NCBI RefSeq assembly: GCF_000313135.1
Contig: NW_004457283.1
Coordinates: forward strand, 43,819 to 101,212
DNA: 57,394 bases
Reading direction: 5' to 3'
Origin: Acanthamoeba castellanii str. Neff
Lineage: Eukaryota; Discosea; Longamoebia; Acanthamoebidae
Shown here: positions 21,535-38,915 of the stretch, piece after piece
How positions within the stretch are numbered: position 1 is the stretch's first letter
How the letters are laid out: every line of letters begins with the position of its first letter
Translations under genes and position numbers: made by a program
The notes under the pieces: model-generated
What the model saw: only the letters and a program-made list of their open reading frames with translations
The model's database searches: none
Told to the model about the DNA's origin: nothing

Positions 21535-24500
21535 CTACTGGAAGAAGTAGGGGCTGTTGATGATCTCCTTGAGGTCGAGGTCGCCCTTGGGGGGCACGGG
21601 CGGGAACTCGATGCCGGGGTAGGTGCGCTTGAAGTGCGCCAGGAGGTCGTCGAGCAGCGGCTGCGAGTGGAGGTCGACGAACGTTCGTCGCAGGATGTGG
21701 TTCATCGTGTCCACCGACGAGGCGTGCGTCCAGTAGCTGTCGTGCACCGACGCGTACGTGAGGCCTGTCGTGCATTGCACACAAGAAAAAGTGTCAGTAC
21801 GAGCCGGTCGTCTTTCCTGGCAACGCAACACGAAGAGGAGACTGCGAGAAGAAGAAGAAGAAGAAGAAGGTCACGCATACCAGCCTCGTGACACTGGAGA
21901 GCGGTGAGCATCATGTGGGTGGAGTCGAGCGAGTGGACGTAGTTGGGCGGGAAGGCAGTGCGCTGCTTTCGGGTGTTGACCGGCAGGCTGTCGTTTTCCT
22001 CCTTGACCAGCATCACGTTCTGCAGGGCCGTCACAACGGTCTGGGTCTGCTTGCCCTTGGTACGGTAGGGCTGGACCACCGGCAGACCCATGGGCGTGAC
22101 CCACGTTACGGGCTTACCCTGCTTCGCGATCAGCGTCGCACAATCGCCTGCAATCACGTCAAGTCAAACAAAGAGAGTGTGAGTCACGACGCTATAATTG
22201 ATGAAGACGAAAGAGAGGCGGCGACAGAAGGCTGAAGAACGTACTGAGCCAAGTCATGATCTCCCTCGCTCCGCTGAACATCTCCTTGATGGAGGAGAAG
22301 GTCGACGTGGCAAGATACCGGGAGGCGAGGAACATGTCGTCGTCGGACACCTTGCCCTTGTCCTTCAGCGCGTTTTCGATCTGCTGCCTCGCTCCGATGA
22401 ACGTGACGCCGTACACGCTGTTGTTTAAAAGAAAGAGAAGAAAAGGTGCCGAGCGGTCAGAAGGAAATCCTTGTACAATGCGGCAGGCGAGGGGAGAAAG
22501 GGTTGGCAAACGAAGCCGCACCTGGTCATCACGGTCTGCTTGATCACCTTACGGTCCACCTTGCCCAGCAGCCGCTGAGCGATCTCCACACCGTTGGCAG
22601 CATCGTCTTCGAGTCGCCGTACGACAAGTTCCACTACGCCCGAGTACACGTCCTGCGGTCGCTCCGATGGCAGAAGGTTCACTTGTCGGGCGCCCATTTC
22701 GTCACCGCCCAAGGCGGCGTAGTGTTGCAGGCCGTTGCAGGAGCCGTCCTGGTGGATGGGCAGCGTGGAGACGTAGGTCTCGGGCTGGCCGCTGTTGTAG
22801 GCGTTGATGAGTTCGATCGATGCCGCGAGGCACTGCCACGGCTTGTCGGCCTTCAGCCACCAGCGCTGGCCGCCGAGCGGATTGGACGCCGAGTCCATGA
22901 TGTGTTCCATGTTGTTCTCCACGAATCGCACGCGGTCCTCGAACGTGATCTTGTCATTGCCGAACACGTTGGCCAAATGCACTTTCAGCCTGCACATCAA
23001 TGGGGGACGCGGAAGTTATACGCCAGGCAGCTGCGAGAAGCGATTCGAACTCCCGAGGGAAGCAGAAGGTACCATCGCAATCCGGACTCGCCGAGAGGCT
23101 TGCCCTCGGCAAATGTGAGGAGACCACGACACAGGTCCTGACCCAGATGGTTCAAGTGGGGCGGAATGGGGTAGGTACGACCACGGAAGTCCATGTTGTG
23201 GGGATAGTAGAATGTCCTGTCCTGGCACTCTTTCGCGACCTGGAGGCGCACAAGAAGAAGAGCGTGAGTGTCGAGCGTCGCGCGACATCTCTCTTTGGGG
23301 TGTGAGGTGGGCGAGAGCTTGCCTGGAGTTTGTAGGTCACGTCGCAACGGAGCGAATGAAGGTTGTAGTTGGCGATCTTCGCCTTCTTGCGCTCGCGATC
23401 AAACTTCTGCTTGACCTCGAGATCTGAGTAGTAGTCGGCCGGCGGTTCGAGTTCAGGCTGCACGAGCGCGCGTCACAAGGAGGATCGATCGTCAGCTTCT
23501 CACGTGAGAAGAGTGGTTCGTTCGCAGTGTGAACAGATATAAGGAGAAGACGCCGTACAAGGTTGGTACGGCTGGGGAGGTCGGCAATGCCGCCGCCATT
23601 GTCCCAAGCTTCGCAGATGACCTCGTGCATACGGTTGTTGATGCGCCACGGGGTCGAGGAAAGGAGGTTGAGGCACTCGTAGACCTTGTCCATCGACGCG
23701 GAGCGCAGCACCTCGGTCTGCATGCGGGAGCCCTTGGCGCGGAGCACCTGGGTGCGCGCGACGAGGTAGCCGCCCTGGTTGGGGGCGACCCACGGCTGGG
23801 GTTCGACCAGCATGGGCATGTAGCGGGCCTGCATGACACCGCGCTGCACCTCCTCGTGCTCCATGAGGGCCAGGACCTGCTCGTGGCACCCGAGGAAGCC
23901 CGTGAGCTTGCCCCTGAGCATGGCCTGGTGGTGGTTGAAGGCCGGCTCGAGAAGGGCCTCCTCCTTGGTGACGAACGCGGGTCTCTTGCGCGGCGCTCCG
24001 GACAGAAGCCGAGCGGGCGACGACTGGGCGGCGGCGACGTCGGCCTCCTCGGCCTTGCGCGCGATGGTGGCCGTGCCGAGGAGCTGCTGGACGAGCAGCG
24101 AGCCGATCTTGGCGTGCAGCGCGGCGCCCCAGGAGGCGTCCTCGAACTGCGCCCGGCTCTGCGTGCGGATGAGGGAGCAAATCTGCTGCTTGGTGGGGGT
24201 GGCCGAGCGGTTGCGCAGCTGCGGCTTCCAGCCCTCCTTGGCCAGGCGCTCGCAGTTGTACTCGTACTCGACGGCTCGACCCACGGCCACGACGAGCGCG
24301 GCGAACGGTGCACCCTCGGGATGATGGCTCTTCAAGATCTCGCACATGGTTTCGTGGATGGTGATGACAGCCAGCTTCTCGGGCGGGATGGTGACCAGGT
24401 AGGCGCTGAGCTCGCGATCTTCAGCCTTCTGGGTCTTCTTTTTCCCCTTCGTCGGCGAGGCGGCCGCATCGGCGGCAGAGGTCTTGAGGAGAGCCGCGTT

Positions 24501-25049
24501 CTGCTCGGCCCGGATGGCTGCGCAGAGGGGCTCGAACCAGTGGCCCAGGATCTGATTGCCCTGCAGCAGCTCGAAGGCGAGCCCCAGTTGCTTGAGACTC
24601 TTCGAAATCTTCTTGTAGCGCTCGACGGCCTTCTCCACCGACTTGGTCTCCCATTCGTACTCGAGATTTTCAAGCTCGCGCTTGGCCTCCCACTCTCTCT
24701 GCTGCTTCTCGAGTTCGGTCTGAGATGCCGACTTTGTCACAGGCGCCGATTCCTTGTGAGATTGGAGGGAGGCGATGAAAACCGGCTCCTTGGGCTGGGT
24801 CGAAGTTGAATGCTTGGCGCGGGCAAAATTGGCCGTGGTGGAGGATCGAGATGAAGATGGACCGGTTCGGGAAAGAGGGAAGAGAATCGAAGAGGGAGAT
24901 GACGCAGATGAGGAAGTAAAAAGTCGAGTAGAAGATCGGAGCTGATCGTGCCGCAAAATCGTTGATGAGGGTAGAGATGCCCGCGGAAGAATCGGGCCTG
25001 ATGTTAGGGATCTCCCCAAAATTGGCTGTCGGGCTCGTAGAAGAGACAT
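21535..25049 (-). CDS. Mitochondrial DNA-directed RNA polymerase (T7-like)
   Basis: ATG 25049 ([15 protein letters not shown]), stop at 21535. The N-terminus is Ser/Arg-rich without acids for about 80 residues, a mitochondrial presequence. The large first exon encodes the N-terminal domain ([20 protein letters not shown] near its end). The catalytic core follows in several exons: [18 protein letters not shown], the motif A region [19 protein letters not shown], motif [12 protein letters not shown] then [25 protein letters not shown], and motif [16 protein letters not shown]. It ends NSPYFFQ. The catalytic Asp, Lys and Asp-bearing HDS are all present. This single-subunit, phage-type enzyme transcribes mtDNA and belongs to the POLRMT/Rpo41/RpoT family. 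Nuclear-encoded; 235 bp from the divergent dynactin gene. Confidence 0.95.
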
Positions 25050-25283
25050 GTGTTAGGATGGTTGAGAGATGCTTAGAGAACTCCACGAGGCGTAAGTGCT
25101 CGCGAGGGACAGGATCTGTCACGATGCGATGTGATCGCGAGCAATTAGCGGAAAAGGACTGATTAATCTCAGTGGACAGCTCCGGCTGCTGGACCAGCAA
25201 ATTTCCTCCGTCGACAATAATGAGATGAAGGAAACATGGAAGGTGAAGGAAAACATGAAGAAATGATAAGATTGCAGGCAAAG

Positions 25284-26133
25284 ATGGAGGCGACATCAGA
25301 ACCACCAGCGCAGTACTATGAAAAATCAGAGTTCATCGAGACGCACACAGGCAACAAGGTCGGCCGCAAATCCATCTTGTGCGGCAGCCAAAACATTCGA
25401 CTGCACGGAAAGGTACTACGCACTGATCTCGAGTAGTATCTTTGCTGCCTTGGATTTCACCAACTATGAGCTCGTCTTGCAGACGGTCGTGATGCCAGGG
25501 GCAATGATTCGAGGAGACCTGGGCGCGGTGAACGTGGGTAAATATTCAGTGATTGGGAGGAACGTGGTCATTCGACCAGCCCACAAGCGATACCAAGGGT
25601 TGGTCTCTCCGCTTTGTGGCCGCTGCGCTCGCGTTCACTCACTTCTTCCGCATGCACAGTTCGGTGGCGTTCTTTCCCGTCACAATCGGCGACTTCGTCC
25701 ACATCGAGGAGGATTGCATCGTGAGCGCCACTTCCATCGGTTCCTACGTGCACGTGGGCCGCGGTGCCGTTCTCGTATGCGTGCCCTTTCTCTCTCCTCG
25801 GCCAGGCGGAGGTGTAAACTAACGCAATCGATCGAACGAACAATGATGTGCCATCACCTCCGCCTTGCATGTGTGCAGGGGAGACACAGCGTGCTGAAGG
25901 ACTGCTGCTGGGTGGAAGAGGGCAGCGTGCTGGCGCCCGGCACTGTGGTCCCGCCCTTTACCATCTTTGGCGGCTCCCCCGCGGTGCAGAAGGGCCAGCT
26001 TCCCGAGTGCTTCCAGGAGATGCAAAAGGAGGCCAGCCTCATCAACTACAACACATTCCTACCCCAGCCCGATGTCGTCGCTGCTCCCGCCACCACCATC
26101 GCCACCCCCGCCACTGCGCTTCCAGCCAAGTGA
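25284..26133 (+). CDS. DCTN5: Dynactin subunit 5 (p25)
   Basis: ATG 25284 ([12 protein letters not shown]) is chosen because homologues begin shortly before the conserved [20 protein letters not shown]; stop TGA 26131-26133. Exon joins give [40 protein letters not shown], and [20 protein letters not shown], restoring a left-handed beta-helix of hexapeptide repeats, then [14 protein letters not shown] and [11 protein letters not shown]. The alignment to animal p25 is nearly collinear. It sits at the pointed end of the dynactin complex and helps dynein select endosomal cargo. An Ala/Pro/Thr tail after FLPQPD is extra. Three introns verified by frame. Confidence 0.93.
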
Positions 26134-26212
26134 CTCAGTGTGTCTCTCCGTGCGTGTCAGCCAATAAAACTCACTCATTTTGTATTTATCATTTTTCGTT
26201 TTGTGTAACGAG

Positions 26213-28614
26213 ATGCAGCAGATGAGGTGCGCTGTGGTGGTCCTTGTGCTTGTCGCGGCGGCAGCGGCGAGCTTCAGCGGGAACGAGCCGGAAGTGAGGC
26301 GTGGGACTGTGCCCCCGTCGAAGTACGGCTGGACCGTCTCTCCCGACAGATTTGACTCGCCCAGCCAGACGGTACGTCCACTACTCGGTCGCTTGCCCCC
26401 CCCCCCAACGGTCACTACAATCGAAGGCACTGGTGTGGACCACATCAGGTGGAGCTGCGTGTGGAGCTGAAGCAGCGCAACTTGGACGAGCTGGAGAGGA
26501 GGTTCTGGGCCGTGTCGGACCCCACGAGCCGCGACTACGGCCACTTCATGACCGTGCCCCAGCTCAGGGGCCTCATCGCGCCCCCAGCTGCCCATGTCCA
26601 AGTACACCCCCCCCCCAATGGACCTGCTGTGGGATGTGCCTGATCCGACACGCCTTGCCACGCGAGTGCAGGCTGTGCTGGAGTGGCTGCAGAGCGGTGC
26701 GCCATCGGCGACGGAAGTGGTGCCCACGGGCGACTACATCATCGTGACGATGCCCGCTGCCGCGGCCGAGCGCCTCTTTGGCGTGGAGCTCGTGCGTTAT
26801 GTGCGGAGGGCCAAGGAGGCCAGTACCATTCCCCAGTTCATCCTCCGCGCGAGGGAGCAGAAGTACTCCCTGCCCGCGCACATTGCCGAGCTCGTCTACA
26901 GCGTCAGCGGACTCGTTGACTTCCCTCCCGTCGTCAAATCGTACGCTCGGCCCCTCTCTGTTTCACCGCCATTGCTCACACGAGTGAGTCGTGGATGACA
27001 GGAGGCCTGCGAGCGCCTACGCCGACGAGCCCGGCGTCAGCATCACGCCGGGCATCATCAAGAGCCTCTACAAGATCAACAACGCCGTGGGCAAGGCGGA
27101 CAACAGCAGCCAGGCTGTGGCCGAGTTCGAGCAGGAGTACTTCTACCCGTCGGACATCCCCATCTTCGAGAAGAAGTTCGATCTGCCGCTCCAGAACATC
27201 TCCCTCATCGTCGGCAGCAATCACCCCGACACTGGTACGGACTGCAGTGGCCTTCAGATTGGTGGCTTCTTTAATCGCAGCTCTCAACAACTTATCTAGC
27301 CATCTGACGTTGCAGGCTACCTGGGCGAAGCGTCGCTGGACACGGAGTACATCATGGCCGTGGCGACGAATGTGCCCACCTGGGTGTTCTACCAGGACTC
27401 TTTCGACCTGGTGTCCTGGGGCATCAAGATTGCCGCCACTCCCGGCGCTCCGCGCGTTCACTCCGTCAGTGCGTAGCCCGGGCCGCTGCTGTTCTCACGC
27501 AGACTATTGCTCCTCCTTTCTACGCCAGCCATTCACATTCCTTTGCGGCTGTGCGCAGGCTACGGCAGCGGCGAAAGCTCCTACGATGCAGGCACCATGA
27601 ACAGAGTCAACGTCGAATTCCAGAAGCTTGGGCTGCTCGGCTTCTCCCTACTGGCGGTATAAATCGCCACCATTCCCGGCCTTCATTGCCATTCGCCAAC
27701 GTGATTACTAACATCGGTGCTCTCCTTCTTCAGTCCTCTGGCGATGACGGAACCGGGCACACGGGCACCTTCTGGTGTGGCACCTTTGATGCCAACTTCC
27801 CGGCCTCTTCGCCCTACATCACCGCCGTGGGCGGCACCTACTTGACTGCTCAGACGGGTATGTGCGTGATTGTGTCAAACATTGGTGGTCGCCTGCTCAC
27901 TCCCGACCCCACAAGGTGGTACCGAGATCGGATGGCCCGGTAGCGGAGGCGGCTTCTCCGCCAACTACCCTCAGCCCGCCTACCAGAGCGCCGCCGTCAA
28001 GCAGTACCTGCAGCAGAGTGCGTTAGCTCTCAGAGCTTCATTCACTGACATCTAGGCAGAAAACGAATCTAAGGCTGGCGTCACGTTCGTTTGTGCGCCA
28101 CATCAGGTGGTCTGCCCGACGCGGAGTACTACAACATCAGCGGACGCGCATTGCCCGACGTGTCGGCGCTGAGCACCAATTACGAGGTGGTGATCCAGGG
28201 CCTGTGGGGTCCCATCTCCGGTACCTCGGCGGCTGCCCCGACATTTGCCGCCGTCGTCACTCTGCTCAACGACGCCCGCTACCAGGCGGGCAAGGGTCCA
28301 CTCGGCTTCCTCAACCCCTTCCTCTACCAGGTACACCTGCCTGCCTACCCACTGTACTCACTCGCTGACACTGGATTTGTGAATCGCCTAGGTGGGACGC
28401 GTCGGGTTTGATGTAACGCAGGGCAACAACCAGAACTCGTGGTGCTCTGCGGGCTTCCCTGCAACACCTGGATGGGTACGCATCCTCCCGGCCGGTCGGT
28501 CCGTGCAACTGTGTGCCTTCTCATGTGCTGTGCCATCATGGTGTTTAGGACGCCATCACCGGTCTCGGCACGCCTGACTTCCAGGTGCTGCTGAACGCCG
28601 CTCTTCGCGTCTAG
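26213..28614 (+). CDS. Sedolisin-family serine carboxyl peptidase (tripeptidyl-peptidase I-like)
   Basis: ATG 26213 followed by a signal peptide (CAVVVLVLVAAAAASFSG). A pro-domain follows (VELRVELKQRNLDELERRFW; SRDYGHFMTVPQL) with the processing region near 26,990. The catalytic domain has the S53 acid pair in LGEASLDTEYIMA, the oxyanion Asp in ASSGDDGTG, GGTYLTAQTG, SGGGFSANYPQP, and the nucleophile in GTSAAAPTFAAVV; a terminal ITGLGTPDFQVLL holds the calcium-site context. Stop TAG 28612-28614. TPP1 homologues are lysosomal, removing N-terminal tripeptides at acid pH, fitting phagotrophic digestion. About nine short introns; a C-run sits before one acceptor near 26,400. Confidence 0.93.
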
Positions 28615-28718
28615 GCGAGTCGATGTTGAACCGTTGGTCGATGTCTACATCCGGTGGTGCGTGTCACTGGCGGTTTTGTCTCGAGTGTGTTCATTGTGCA
28701 GCGCCAGCACTCCAGCGT

Positions 28719-30094
28719 TCATGTGTGATTTTGTTTATAAAGTGGATTTTCAAGGAAGTCGGCCACTTTGAAGTCTGCGTCATCGTACTCACCGTCATCG
28801 TCACCTTCCCCATCGTCCTCGTCCTCGTGCTCGCATTCTTCTTCCTTCCTCTTCGCTGCGCTGACGCGCTCGCTCTGCTCTCGGAGGTGGGCAGCTACCC
28901 GCTCCTGTTGCTCTTCCGGCGACAGTTTGGTGCAGATGTAGACGTAAAAGGTACCGCTCTCATCGTCCTCCAGCACGGACAGGCACCGCACTTGCTCGTC
29001 ACGGTTCAGCGTGATCTTACGCTCCTCCAGGCGCCACTGTAGGTGTTGTTGTTGTTGTTGTTGTGCGGAAGCTCTTCGCGGTGAGTACCACGTTGTCACC
29101 AAACATTGACAACCAGGCAGAGATCAGTCACCTTGTGCTTGAGCTCGTCCTTGAGGAGGTAGTGCCGGCGGAGGAAGGGTGGGCCATAGCTAATGCAAAC
29201 GTACTGCCCGCCGGTGCGCATTACCCGCCATATCTCGCTGCACATCTCATGGACGAACTCGAAGCACTGCGGACCGCAGCACACGGCGTCCAAGGTTCCT
29301 GCGGTGGTCCAGCGAATCGAGTGAGTGGGTGGGACCCCTTAGCCCCCTGCCCAGGAGTGGGGCAAGACCTTTGTCGAGGACCAGATCGAAGGACTCGTCA
29401 TCAAAGTCCATGTGGGAGACGTCCATGACCGCGTCTGCAGCGGAATTAGTGCCGTGTAGCGGGAGGAAGGGTGTGGTCTTTGGTGGGGAGAGGGTTACAA
29501 GTCATGAGCGGGTAGCGCTCGCTGTGTTCCACCGTCATCTGCCGGATGATCACGTCGGATATGTCGATGTTGACGATGTTCGTGTATCCGTCTTCGTACA
29601 GTCCCGCCGACACGGCTGCAAGCACACACATTGGTGGCACAACGGTCATACCCGATACCCTGTGCTTTCCTCGCCCGCCGAGCTCCGCCAAACAAAACCC
29701 GAAAGGCGGGTGGACGCACACGAGTTGCCACAGCCGACGACCAACAGGCGTGGGGCCGAGCCGGAGGGGGCCGGGAGTGGCAGGTAGGGCGCGAAGACGG
29801 CCAGGGCGTGGCGCCGGAGAATGGGGTACTCACAATACCAGTCCTTGTGCTTGACGTACTTGGGCTGGGCGTACCTAGGAATGAATTGAACGTTATGTGA
29901 CGTAACGCCGTGCGCACCGAGCGAACGTTCAAGGACCTTGCGTGTACTCACCTCGCGTTCCAGTACTCCCGCCCTCCTCCGTACACGGTGTGGTGATCCG
30001 ATTCTGCTTCAATCATTAGCTTTTCTGATTGCAGCAAAGAAATCTCTTGTTGCTCGACCAGCTCTGCCACACCCTCTTCCCCTCGTTCCTCCAT
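28719..30094 (-). CDS. Class I methyltransferase, EEF1AKMT4/METTL13-like
   Basis: ATG 30094 (MEERGEEGVAELVEQQE). The family's GGREYWNAR-YAQPKYVKH opening is split by an intron. SAM motif I is PRLLVVGCGNS, followed by LYEDGYTNIVNIDISDVII (motif II), AVMDVSHMDFDDESFDLV, LDKG-TLDAVCCG and RVMRTGGQYVCISYGPP. The C-terminal exon continues with LEERKITLNRDEQVRCLSV and an acidic tail (CEHEDEDDGEGDDD), stop at 28719-28721. The GCGNS and DKGTLDA pair marks eEF1A lysine methyltransferases of the METTL13/EEF1AKMT4 group, suggesting modification of elongation factor 1A in the cytosol (inference). It ends 104 bp from the convergent peptidase gene. Confidence 0.85.
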
Positions 30095-30311
30095 TTCTCA
30101 TCACAAAAGCTCAATTTATCAAATTAGTAAAAAGAATAAATAATACTTTAAATTCCGTAAATTCCTTGGCCCAAGAAAGGGAATAGCGGCTCGTTCTGGT
30201 GTTAGGCGAAGGGACAACACGATCGGTTGAGACCTTGAAGAAGAAGAGATACTTGGCTGGAGGCTCAACATTGTTGATTGTGTGGAGAGGGCGAAACCAA
30301 CGGCGGAGATC

Positions 30312-34678
<4,367 letters not shown>

Positions 34679-34865
34679 AGTGGGCGGAAAAGGGCGACAC
34701 AGAGAAGGAGAAATTAAATATCTCTTGTGTTTTCCTAAGCTGTAATTTGCGTCGCGTCGGTGTTCTCGGTTTTTTCCGGAGTTGTGTTCTCTCCTTGTCT
34801 TGCCGCTCAAAAAGCTTTTGTGTGCATCTCGCTCCTCTTCCACACGCTCTCGATTATCACACAAG

Positions 34866-37800
34866 ATGGAGGCCTCGACCACAACACCGGTGCCCCAGGA
34901 AGTAGCGGGCGAGGCTGCGGCCGCCGCGAAGAGGAAGGAGCCCGTTTCGTATGCCAAGCGCGATTTTTTGATTGCCATCGAGAAGGAGATTGCCAAGGAT
35001 TGGGAAGAGAAGAAACTCTGGGAGACCGATGCCCCCAAGGAAGGAGAGGCGGATGAACCCAAGTACATGGTCTCGTTCCCGTATCCTTACATGAACGGCC
35101 GCCTCCACCTCGGTCACACCTTCACCGTGTCCAAGGCCGAGTACGCCGCCGGCTACCAGAGGCTCAAGGGCAAGAGGGTCCTCTTCCCCTTCGGCTTCCA
35201 CTGCACTGGTATGCCCATCAAGGCCTGTGCCGACAAGATCAAGCGAGAGATCGAGCAATTCGGCTGCCCGCCCAAGTTCCCCGAGCCCGTGGCTGTCGGT
35301 ACGGATCCCCCCCCCACTTTTCCATGCAAAACCCCATCGCCCGCTGCATTAATGTGATTAATTCGAATTTACTGTTTTGCTAATTCTTACGTTGCTCCTG
35401 GCTGCAGAGGAGGCCGAGCCCGCTCCCGAGAAGAAGAAGGCCGACCCCACCGTTTTCCACTCTGCCAAGGTACCCTACTCTCACTTCACAGCAGGAGGTT
35501 GGCCAACCCCGGGGCTCACTGTGCAGTGTTTCTCCATGTTCGCCGTCTCTCCTTTGCGTTTCAACAGTCCAAGGCCAAGGCCAAGGGCAGCGGTAGGGAC
35601 AAGTACCAGTGGGAGATCATGGAGGAGATGGGAGTGCCCGAGAGCGACATCCCCAAGTTCGCCGATGCCCAGCACTGGCTCTACTACTTCCCCCCGTTCG
35701 CCATGGAGGATCTCAAGGACATGGGTGCCTGCGTCGACTGGCGGCGCTCGTTCATCACCACCGACGTGAACCCCTACTACGACTCGTTCGTCCGCTGGCA
35801 GTTCGAGACCCTCAAGGCCCAGGGCAAGGTCCAGTTCGGCAAGCGATACTCGATCTACTCGCCGTTGGACGGCCAGCCTTGCGCGGACCACGATCGCTCC
35901 AAGGGAGAGGGAGTGCTGCCGCAGGAGTACACCCTCATCAAGCAGGAGGTGCTCGCCCCGCTTCCCGAGAAGATGAAGGTGTTGGAGGGCAAGAAGGTCT
36001 ACCTCGTGCCCGCTACCTTGAGGCCGGAGACCATGTACGGTCAGACCAACTGCTACGTCCTCCCCACCGGTACCTACGGTGCCTACGAGATCAACGACAC
36101 TGACGTCTTCATCTGCGGCGAGCAGGCCGCCAAGAGTACTCGTCCACCGTCTTACGTCTTTCGCCCAGGCGTCATGGCCTAAAATACTAACTTTACGTGT
36201 TCGTACGCGCGCAGACCTCAGCTTCCAGGGCCACTCCAAGGAGTTCGGTAAGCCTGTGCGTTTGGTGGAGCTCACCGGCCAGGACCTGATCGGTCTCCGC
36301 CTCAAGGCTCCTCTCGCCAAGTACGAGGCCATCTACGTCCTCCCCATGCTCACCGTCTCGCTCGACAAGGGTACGGGCGTGGTGACCAGCGTGCCCAGCG
36401 ATGCCCCCGACGATTACGCCGCCCTCATGGACCTCAAGAACAAGCAGCCCTTCCGCGCCAAGTACAACGTCACCGACGAGATGGTGCTCCCCTTCGAGGT
36501 GGTCCCCATCATCGACATTCCCGAGTACGGCGACACCGCCGCCGTGACGCTCTACAACGAGCTCAAGATCGCCAGCCAGAACGATAAGGACAAGCTCACT
36601 ATCGCCAAGGACCGCGTCTACTTGAAGGGCTTCTACGATGGCGTCATGAAGGTCGGACCTCACGCCGGAATGTACGTCTCTCCCCCCCGCCCACTATCAG
36701 CCCGACGGGCATTGTGGCGCGGCCTCGTGGCTTACAACGATTTTCTCTCGGCATTTGCAGGAAGGTGCAGGACGCTAAGCCCCTCATCAAGAAGGAGTTG
36801 ATCGACGCCGGACTGGCCGTCGTGTACAGCGAGCCCGCTGAGACCGTCATCTCGCGCTCGGGCGACAAGTGCGTGTGCGCCCTCACCGATCAGTGGTACA
36901 TCGCCTACGGCGAGCCCGAGTGGCGCGCCCAGGTACGCCCCATCCTACACCTCCTCGTTCTGGGACCTCCCTTCGCAGTGTGTGCTCACCCACCCACCCT
37001 CGCACGCAACGCTGGTCAGGTGGAGGCCGTCTTGAAGGACATGGAGACCTTCGGTACCGAGACCCGGCATCAGTTCGAGAAGACCCTCGACTGGTTGAAG
37101 GAGTGGGCGTGCTCGCGCAGCTACGGCTTGGGTACGAAGCTCCCGTGGGATACCCAGTACCTCATCGAGTCGCTCTCGGACTCGACGATCTACATGGCCT
37201 ACTACGCCGTCGCCCACCTGCTCCAGGCTGGCAGCCTCGACGGCCACGTCACCGGTCCGGCCGGCGTCAAGCCCGATCAGCTCACCAACCAGGTGTGGGA
37301 CTACATCTTTGCCCGCGCCGACCTCCCCGCCGAGACCACCATCCCCGTCGACACGCTCAAGGCTCTCCGCCGAGAGTTCGAGTACTGGTACACGAGTCCA
37401 CCCACACCATCCCACCAGCGCGAGAGAATCCATAGAGGGCCGGTGCTGACTCAGCTCGTGTGTGTGTTGTGTGTTGTGTGGTATGCCAGGTATCCGTTGG
37501 ATCTCCGCGTGTCGGGCAAGGATCTCGTGCCCAACCACTTGACGTTCTTCCTCTACAACCACGCGGCCTTCTTCCCCAAGGAGCGATGCCCGCAGGGCGT
37601 GCGCGCCAACGGCCACATCCTCCTCAACGGTGAGAAGATGTCCAAGTCGACGGGCAACTTCCTCACCCTGCGCGATGCGATGGAGAAGTACTCGGTGGAC
37701 GGCATGCGGTTCGCCCTGGCCGATTCGGGCGACACGACCGAGGACGCCAACTTCCTCGACGAGACGGTGGACACGGGCGTGCTCCGCCTCTACACGCAGA

Positions 37801-38786
37801 TCGACTGGATCAAGGAGACCATCGCCAACCTGGGCAGCCTCCGGGAGGGCGAGCCCACGACCTTCTTCGACCTGGTCTTCCAGAGCGAGATCAACCGCGC
37901 CGTCACGCTGACCGATGGCAACTACGAGCGCATGAAGTTCCGCGAGGCGCTCCTCACGGGCTTCTGGAATCTGCAGTCGGCGCGAGACAACTACCGCCTG
38001 GCCGAGAAGCAGATGAACCGGCAGCTCGTGGAGCGGTTCATCGAGGTGCAGACCATCCTGCTCGCGCCCATCTGCCCGCACTACTGCGACTACATCTGGA
38101 CCAAGCTGCTCCACCGCGCCGGCTCCGTGCGCCAGGCCTCGTGGCCCGCGTCGGGTCCCGTCGACGAGGCCCTCCTGGCCCAGAACGACTTCCTCCAGGA
38201 GGTGCTCCACACGTTCCGCATCCGCATCCAGAACACGCGGGAGCAGTTCGTGGACACGGCCAACGGCTACGTCTACGTGAGCGACGAGTTCCCCTCGTGG
38301 CACCAGAAGGCCATCAAGGCCCTCCTCCCGCTCTTCAACGCCGCCACCGGCGAGTTCGAGCCCGACTTCAAGAAGAAGGTCTCCGACGCCCTCAAGGAGG
38401 ACACCTCGCTCAAGGCCGACACCAAGAAGGTCATGAACCTCGTGGCCGACATGCCCAACCGCATCAAGGCCGACGGCCCGGCCGCCTTCAACCTCGCCGC
38501 GCCCTTCGACCAGGTGGCCCTCCTCAAGAGCAACCAGGAGTTCTTGCGCGAGCAGCTCGGCCTTGCCGCCCTCTCTATTTATTCGGCCTCGGACGCCGAC
38601 GCCCCCGACCACGACAACAAGAAGGCCACCGCCGTCCCGCTCAAGCCCGTCTTCACCTTCTCCGGCGAGAAGAAGAAGGTCGAGAAGAAGCCCGCCGCCA
38701 AGAAGCCCGCCGCCCCCAAGAAGGTCCAGAACCCGCCCAAGAACCAGCCCAAGAAGGCCGCCCCTGCGCCCGCCAACACCAACTAA
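34866..38786 (+). CDS. LARS1: Cytosolic leucyl-tRNA synthetase
   Basis: ATG 34866 ([13 protein letters not shown]), stop TAA 38784-38786. HIGH-type motif: [18 protein letters not shown]; then [18 protein letters not shown]. The CP1 editing insertion spans about 35,980-36,680 ([35 protein letters not shown], the family's threonine-rich and GTGVV elements). [15 protein letters not shown] and [15 protein letters not shown] (KMSKS loop) follow, then the anticodon-binding helical bundle. A C-terminal Lys/Pro/Ala tail ([14 protein letters not shown]) resembles those of multisynthetase or tRNA-binding extensions. It charges tRNA-Leu with leucine in the cytosol. About seven introns, cleanly read by frame. 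Codon use is extremely GC3-rich, consistent with high expression. Confidence 0.97.
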
Positions 38787-38915
38787 AGCAGCTCTTCCCC
38801 GCGGGTGGACGTTTACCCCAATAAACCCGCCCCCTTACCAACAACATGCCCTCCCTCCATGTCCATGGTTCACCACAAGACGAAGAGGAAAGATGACACA
38901 CTTTGGATTGGCGGT

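Noticed and set aside
36945..38612. 555-residue minus-strand open frame opposite leucyl-tRNA synthetase
   Set aside because: It is a mirror of extremely GC3-rich codons; the plus strand has KMSKS, editing domain and full collinearity, while the minus frame (Val/Gly/Leu/Glu-rich) has no domain.
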